The position numbers were made by a program, and so were the translations under genes. A stretch of DNA of 64,000 nucleotides from NCBI RefSeq assembly GCF_002162355.1, contig NZ_CP021434.1, forward strand, positions 4,146,001 through 4,210,000, given 5' to 3'. The DNA comes from Tumebacillus avium. Its GTDB lineage: Bacteria; Bacillota; Bacilli; Tumebacillales; Tumebacillaceae. Below the pieces are notes generated by a model. That model was not told the DNA's origin. It made no database searches and saw only the letters and a list, made by a program, of their open reading frames with translations. Every line of letters begins with the position of its first letter. The stretch's first letter is position 1. Below, one piece after another: positions 59,618 to 64,000 of the stretch.

Positions 59618-62503
59618 CTAAAGAGGAGATTTTAGCCAATTATAGACGGTTCGTAACACTTCCCGTTCCGTGCCTTGGTAGAACCAGGGACCGGGCAAAG
59701 ACTTGATAAAATGCTTTCCGTAGCGCGATTCGACGATGCGGCGGTCATAGACGATGATCGCCCCGCGGTCGCGTTTGGTGCGGATCAGGCGGCCAAAGCC
59801 CTGCTTAAAGCGGATGATCGCTTGCGGCACACTGTAGTCCATAAACGAGTTGCGCCCTTCCCGCTCCAGCTTCTCCGTCCGCGCTTCCACGACGGGCTGG
59901 TTCGGCGGCCAGAACGGCAGGCGGGCGATGACGAGCAGGGACAACGCATCGCCCGGGATGTCCACGCCTTCCCAGAACGAGTTCGCGCCAAACAGCACGG
60001 CCCGCTCCTGGCGCTGAAACTCGTGCACAAGGCGGTGGCGCGACGAAGAATCGAGGTTGTGCGCCAAGAGGTTGATGCCGTGTTCGGCGAGCATCGGCTT
60101 GGCCTTGTGGTACGTTTCGCGCAGCATGCGGTGCGAGGTGAACAGAACGAGCATCCGCCCTTGCGAAGCGCGGGCGAGGTTGGTCAAGGATTCGGCGAAC
60201 GAAGTGGTGAACACGTCTTCGCTGACCCCTTTGACCGGCAATGCATCGGCCGGCACGCAGAGCAGGGATTGTTTCTTATAATCAAACGGCGACTCGACCT
60301 GCAGCTCCAGCAGGCGCTCCAGCTCTTTGGACTCCCACAGCCCAAGCTGGCGGATCGTGTATTTGAAGTCTTGGTTGATCGTCAGAGTCGCCGAGGCCAG
60401 CACGACGCTTTCTTTTTTCGAAAACAGATGGGTGTGCAACAGCGGCGCGACGTCGATCGGCGCGGAGTTGAGGAAGACAACCGGACGCATCGTGCGGTCT
60501 TCCGCTTCCATCCACAGCACAGACGTCTCGCTGCCGACAGAGCGCAGGAACGTGGCCAGGCCCTGCCAGCCCCCGTCCAGCTCTTTGACTTGCCCGCTGA
60601 CGTCGGTCAGCAGCCCGGCGTACATCTCATCGCGCATCAGCTCTTCCGAATACTCTTCGACTTTGCCTGCGAGACGGCGGAACGCTTGCACATCCGTCTG
60701 TAGGTTCTCGCTGGACGACGCGATCCCCGCCCAAGCACTTGCGGCCGCCTCGTCATTAAAGATCTCTGTGCGCAGGCGCAGCGTATAGCGCCCGCCATCG
60801 GTGCCGGTCGAGTTCTTGATCGTGAACTCCTGCAGCAAGCGGAATACCTCTTCATTGGAGCTGCGCAACTCGGCGACCTGCTCAAGCATTTTTTCCACCG
60901 TCGCCCGCAGGTCGGCGTGCACGTCTCCGTCGCCGTTTTGCAGCAGGTCGATCTTTTGCAGCAACTGGTAGAGCAGCCCTTTGTTTTTGTCGCGATACAG
61001 GCGGTTCAGCGCCCCGTACATTTGAAAATACGACACTTCGTTGCCGAGGTGCTTCGTCGCTTCGTCTTCCATATGGTGCGCCTCGTCGAGGACGAGGTAC
61101 TGATAGCCGGGCAGCACGTTGTGATCCGCTTTGACATCGGTCAGCACCAGCGAGTGGTTGGTGATGATCACGTCCGCATTCTGCGCCAAGGCCCGCGCCC
61201 GGTGGTAGTAGCAGTTGCGGAACCACGGGCAGGCTTTGTTGATGCAGGAGTCGGAGGCGGACGACACTTTGTTCCACGAATCGGCCTGCGGGCCGGACAA
61301 GGTCAGCTCTTCGCGGTCGCCTGCCCCCGTCTCGAGGAGCCAGGTCAGCATGCGCACGTTAAACGTCATCTCGTTGTGGTCGGTGATCAGCCCGGGGTGG
61401 TTGACGCCGGTCGCGACTTTGCGCATGCACAGGTAGTTGCTGCGCCCTTTGAACACGGTGATGTCAAACGGGAACGGCACAACTTCTTTCAGCAGCGGCA
61501 CGTCGCGTTCGCGCAACTGCTCCTGCAGGTTGATCGTGTGGGTCGCCACGACGACGCGCTCCCCGGTCGCCTTGGCGTAGTAAACGGACGGAATCAAATA
61601 AGCCAGCGATTTCCCCGTCCCCGTCCCCGCTTCGACGATCAGGTGCTTGTTCTCCTGAAACGCTTCGGAGACGGCGTTGAGCATCTGAATCTGCGGCGGG
61701 CGCTCTTCATAGCCCGGCATCAGATCGGACATCGGGCCGCCTTTGGCGAGCACCTTTTCCACCTCTTCGACCGAGAAGTTCAGCGTCCCGCCCGTCTCGT
61801 TTTCCTTGATCGGGATCACCACCGGGCGGTGCATCAGGCGGTCGATCGTCACACAGCCCTCCGGTTCGTCGATCTTCATCAAAGACGTGTTCGATTCGGC
61901 CAGACGGCGGAAGAAATGGCGCAAGGGCCAGTCGCTGTATTCGGTCAAGCTGTGAATCTGCTGCAAAATCAAAAATGGCAGATCGGCCGCCTTTTCCAGC
62001 AGGAGCAGGAACATCGCAGCGGTCGCCATCGCATCGGACAGCGCACGGTGCGCCTCTTCATGCACCAGCTCATGCCGCTCGGACAGCGAGCCCAGCGAAA
62101 AACTGGACTCGCGCGGCCAGACGATCTGGGCGAGCGTGACCGTGTCGATCGTTTCGCCGACATAGCGCAGGTATCCGCACTCTTCCAATGCTTCATTTAA
62201 AAAGCCCAAGTCAAAATCGGCGTTGTGCGCCACGAGGATGCCATCGCCGATAAACTTCAAAAATTCATCTATCACATCTTCCAGCTCCGGCGCCTCTTTC
62301 AGCTCTTCATCGGTGAGGCCGGTCAGGTCGCGGATGTGTGCGGGAAGGGATTTGCCAGGGTTCACAAGTGTTTGATACTGATCGGTGATTCGGCCCCCGG
62401 CGATCTTGACCGCACCAATTTCGATGATGTGGTCGCGGGACGGCTCGAGTCCGGTTGTCTCGAGGTCAAACACGACATATGTCTCGGACACGCTTGGAGT
62501 CAT
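59618..62503 (-). CDS. dinG: DinG-type helicase with N-terminal exonuclease domain
   Basis: 961 residues, the length of Bacillus DinG. N-terminal DEDDh exonuclease (YVVFDLETTGLEPSRDHIIE, VAHNADFDLGFLNEALEECG) then an SF2 helicase: Walker A VEAGTGTGKSLAYLIPSVYY, DEAH box LVLDEAHHMEDEATKHL, Cys residues of an iron-sulphur motif in CINKACPWFRNCYYHR, and RFKQGFGRLIRTKRDRGAIIVYD. It processes recombination and replication intermediates. In B. subtilis dinG precedes ypmA/ypmB; here they are separated. Confidence 0.95.
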   Translation of the reverse strand: MTPSVSETYVVFDLETTGLEPSRDHIIEIGAVKIAGGRITDQYQTLVNPGKSLPAHIRDLTGLTDEELKEAPELEDVIDEFLKFIGDGILVAHNADFDLGFLNEALEECGYLRYVGETIDTVTLAQIVWPRESSFSLGSLSERHELVHEEAHRALSDAMATAAMFLLLLEKAADLPFLILQQIHSLTEYSDWPLRHFFRRLAESNTSLMKIDEPEGCVTIDRLMHRPVVIPIKENETGGTLNFSVEEVEKVLAKGGPMSDLMPGYEERPPQIQMLNAVSEAFQENKHLIVEAGTGTGKSLAYLIPSVYYAKATGERVVVATHTINLQEQLRERDVPLLKEVVPFPFDITVFKGRSNYLCMRKVATGVNHPGLITDHNEMTFNVRMLTWLLETGAGDREELTLSGPQADSWNKVSSASDSCINKACPWFRNCYYHRARALAQNADVIITNHSLVLTDVKADHNVLPGYQYLVLDEAHHMEDEATKHLGNEVSYFQMYGALNRLYRDKNKGLLYQLLQKIDLLQNGDGDVHADLRATVEKMLEQVAELRSSNEEVFRLLQEFTIKNSTGTDGGRYTLRLRTEIFNDEAAASAWAGIASSSENLQTDVQAFRRLAGKVEEYSEELMRDEMYAGLLTDVSGQVKELDGGWQGLATFLRSVGSETSVLWMEAEDRTMRPVVFLNSAPIDVAPLLHTHLFSKKESVVLASATLTINQDFKYTIRQLGLWESKELERLLELQVESPFDYKKQSLLCVPADALPVKGVSEDVFTTSFAESLTNLARASQGRMLVLFTSHRMLRETYHKAKPMLAEHGINLLAHNLDSSSRHRLVHEFQRQERAVLFGANSFWEGVDIPGDALSLLVIARLPFWPPNQPVVEARTEKLEREGRNSFMDYSVPQAIIRFKQGFGRLIRTKRDRGAIIVYDRRIVESRYGKHFIKSLPGPWFYQGTEREVLRTVYNWLKSPL

Positions 62504-62584
62504 CTCCTATTTATCGTCTTCATCTGAAATGACACTGTTCGCCTCTTGTTCGCTGAATTCCTGCCTGTCCTGTGCAACTGGCAT

Positions 62585-62619
62585 AAAAAAGAAGAAGCGG
62601 CGAGATGCGCCACTTCTTC
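62585..62619 (-). terminator. Terminator of the SLH/PrcB_C gene
   Basis: GAAGAAGTGGCG / CGCCGCTTCTTC stem followed by T6 on the minus strand. Confidence 0.83.
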
Positions 62620-62631
62620 AGGATTGCCTCA

Positions 62632-63591
62632 TTAGTCGATCAGGAAAACCGGTTTGTTCGATGCTTTCGTCTTCAGCACCACGACCGGGTTGGTGAGGAC
62701 TTGCGGGTGGGTATCGCCCGCTTCCGGAGCTTTGACGCCCGATTTCACGAACAGCGCGCCGTCCGTTTCCATGACGCTCTCCAGTTCGATCGAGTAGCCC
62801 GGGTTCGGCAAAGTGCCGCAGGAGATCACCACATAGCGGACGCCGTTTTCCTCGACGGTGTAGACGCCTGCTTCGCTCTTGTTCTCCTCGACCAAGGTGT
62901 GCACCGTTTCCGGGAGAATGCCGGATGCCAGATCGTATTGCGCCGGCTTGGCGAACTGGTTCGCACGGGACAGGACTTTGTCGACCAGCACAGCCGCTTC
63001 GCCTTTGGTCAGTTTGGCTTTCGGCGAGAATTTGCCGTTGCCGTTGCCGATCATGATGCCGAGCTTGTAGAGATAGTCGATCGCGCTCTTTTGCTTCGAG
63101 GAGATGTCGGCGATGTCAGCAAACGGTGCTGTCAAGTTGCCGCCGTTGATGCCGGTGTTCAGCGCCGGGAGGAGGTCGGCCAGCCAAGCCGCTGCTTCAA
63201 CGCGGGTCAGAACTTCTGCCGGCTGTTGTGCCTCGTCTTTTTTGCCGAGGATGCGGTTGGTCCAGATCTGGAAGTCTTCCTTGCTGATCTGTGCATCCGG
63301 GTTGAACGCCTGCGCTTCACCCTTGGTCAGCACGCCCGATTTGACGAGGTGCTGCAGCGCGTCTTTGGACCAGTGGCCGTCAAGGTGCGCCAGTTCCGGG
63401 GAATCGATCATGATGTACGCGATGTCCGGCGCGTAGATCAGTTCCGGCTGCTGCCCGTTTTCGTCGACGACGGTGATCACCATCTGGTCCGGCTGCTGCG
63501 CCTTCGGACCGCCAACCACTGCAAATGCGGACTGGGATGTCATCACAAGACCTGCTGCTACGAGCAGAGCAATTGCCGATTTCTTGTTCAT
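62632..63591 (-). CDS. Secreted protein with SLH-like repeats and PrcB_C domain
   Basis: 319 residues with a signal peptide (AIALLVAAGLVMTSQSAFA). SLH-like segments occupy the middle (MIGNGNGKFSPKAKLTKGEA resembles a complete SLH repeat), and the end (YVVISCGTLPNPGYSIELES ... NPVVVLKTKASNKPVFL) matches the PrcB C-terminal domain found in secreted protease-associated proteins. It is probably wall-bound and may protect or assist surface proteases. AAGGAGG precedes the ATG. Confidence 0.85.
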   Translation of the reverse strand: MNKKSAIALLVAAGLVMTSQSAFAVVGGPKAQQPDQMVITVVDENGQQPELIYAPDIAYIMIDSPELAHLDGHWSKDALQHLVKSGVLTKGEAQAFNPDAQISKEDFQIWTNRILGKKDEAQQPAEVLTRVEAAAWLADLLPALNTGINGGNLTAPFADIADISSKQKSAIDYLYKLGIMIGNGNGKFSPKAKLTKGEAAVLVDKVLSRANQFAKPAQYDLASGILPETVHTLVEENKSEAGVYTVEENGVRYVVISCGTLPNPGYSIELESVMETDGALFVKSGVKAPEAGDTHPQVLTNPVVVLKTKASNKPVFLID

Positions 63592-63706
63592 ATAAATACC
63601 TCCTTGGGATATTAAGCGCTTAATTTTGTTTTTCGAGATTCTCTATACAGTAAGATGCTTACAGGCTGGCAATAGTTTCATCTTCAGGCAAAGTTTTTTC
63701 GGCAAA

Positions 63707-63735
63707 CAAAAAAGACCAGCTCCTAAGAGTGGCCT
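63707..63735 (-). terminator. Terminator of the partial TPR gene
   Basis: AGGCCA-CTC / GAG-TGGTCT imperfect stem followed by T6 on the minus strand. Confidence 0.65.
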
Positions 63736-63757
63736 TCTGCCCTGCTATGTTGCCTTG

Positions 63758-64000
63758 TTATTCGTAGGCGTACATCGACTCGCGCAGCGTGGTGAGCCGC
63801 TTGCATTTCTCAAAGCACTGGTCGGCGCGCTCCTGCTCCCCCAGCGCGTAGTGGGCGACGCCTTTGAAGAACAGGGACTCGATGCAGTTGCGCTCATAGA
63901 CGAGCGCAGCGTTGAAATAGCGCAGCGCCTGCAGGTAGGCTTCCTCTTCCAGCGCCAGACGCCCAAGGTGGTACAGGCCGAGCTTTTTCTCGGAGGTGCC
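63758..64000 (-). CDS. TPR-repeat protein, C-terminal part (cut by window edge)
   Basis: The last 80 residues are visible. They contain tetratricopeptide-like helices: LGLYHLGRLALEEEAYLQAL, RYFNAALVYERNCIESLFFK and GVAHYALGEQERADQCFEKC, ending in ESMYAYE. TPR proteins are scaffolds; no other domain can be seen here. The terminator just downstream marks it as the last gene of its unit. Confidence 0.75.
   Translation of the reverse strand, partial: GTSEKKLGLYHLGRLALEEEAYLQALRYFNAALVYERNCIESLFFKGVAHYALGEQERADQCFEKCKRLTTLRESMYAYE

Noticed and set aside
1..64000. Prophage, transposon, rRNA or tRNA genes
   Set aside because: No transposase, integrase, terminal repeats, rRNA blocks or cloverleaf-like tRNA sequences were seen on either strand.

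Overview
The window looks like chromosomal DNA of an aerobic, spore-forming, GC-rich member of the Bacillota, most like Alicyclobacillaceae or Brevibacillus relatives such as Tumebacillus. This is an inference from gene content and order: glnR-glnA beside a ynbB-type lyase and hflX, asnS-dnaD, ypmA/ypmB-type genes, dinG, rex, lexA with Bacillus-type SOS boxes, a SpoIID/LytB protein, a SigH-like factor, and Ku/LigD end joining. I saw no rRNA or tRNA gene, prophage, insertion sequence or CRISPR array. Most genes lie on the minus strand.

Layout. 1-8.2 kb: a cell-wall sugar recycling locus (GH84 glycosidase, GntR regulator, amino-sugar kinase, murQ, nagZ, partial anmK) and a SpoIID/LytB-like gene. 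GGTGGTATA-type palindromes precede both the GntR gene and the SpoIID-like gene, suggesting one regulon. 8.3-10.3 kb: small genes, a GNAT acetyltransferase, an XRE regulator and a HesB-like gene with an in-frame TGA at the position of the family's active cysteine, followed by a bSECIS-like hairpin (candidate selenoprotein). 10.3-16.7 kb: a secreted CE1/PHB-depolymerase-type esterase, an alpha/beta hydrolase and a Liv-type ABC transporter. 16.9-19.8 kb: a sodium symporter, clpP, and an ArsR-like regulator with a small partner gene. 19.9-26.6 kb: a KAS III-like enzyme, a large MalT/SARP hybrid activator (frameshifted), an acyl-CoA ligase and a FabG-like reductase.

The main discovery candidate links the 10-17 kb and 20-27 kb blocks. 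Four promoters (esterase, Liv transporter, KAS III-like gene, reductase-ligase operon) carry the same pair of GTAAC direct repeats exactly 11 bp apart, 9-10 bp upstream of a -10 box. That is the site architecture expected for the SARP-type DNA-binding domain of the activator encoded among them. Together they suggest a SARP-controlled regulon for taking up and degrading an acid released from an extracellular ester or polyester.

26.8-34.7 kb: lexA, glnA-glnR, ynbB-type lyase, a TolB-like propeller, hflX and a Nudix hydrolase. 34.8-41.1 kb: a Sco1-type copper chaperone, an M4 metalloprotease, an SLH protein, and an ABC-F ATPase preceded by a leader peptide and attenuator. 41.1-50.9 kb: an 18-bp tandem repeat, dnaD, asnS, ackA, hbd, a tandem SRPBCC protein, a short FtsH-like protease with a separately encoded membrane partner, ypmB, ypmA and surE. 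51.1-55.0 kb: mtnP-mtnA-class II aldolase-mtaD, which fits the DHAP-shunt type of methylthioadenosine and 5'-deoxyadenosine salvage. 55.1-57.9 kb: ku, ligase and a frameshifted LigD-type polymerase. 58-64 kb: rex (apparent CTG start), a SigH-like factor, dinG, an SLH/PrcB_C protein and a partial TPR gene.
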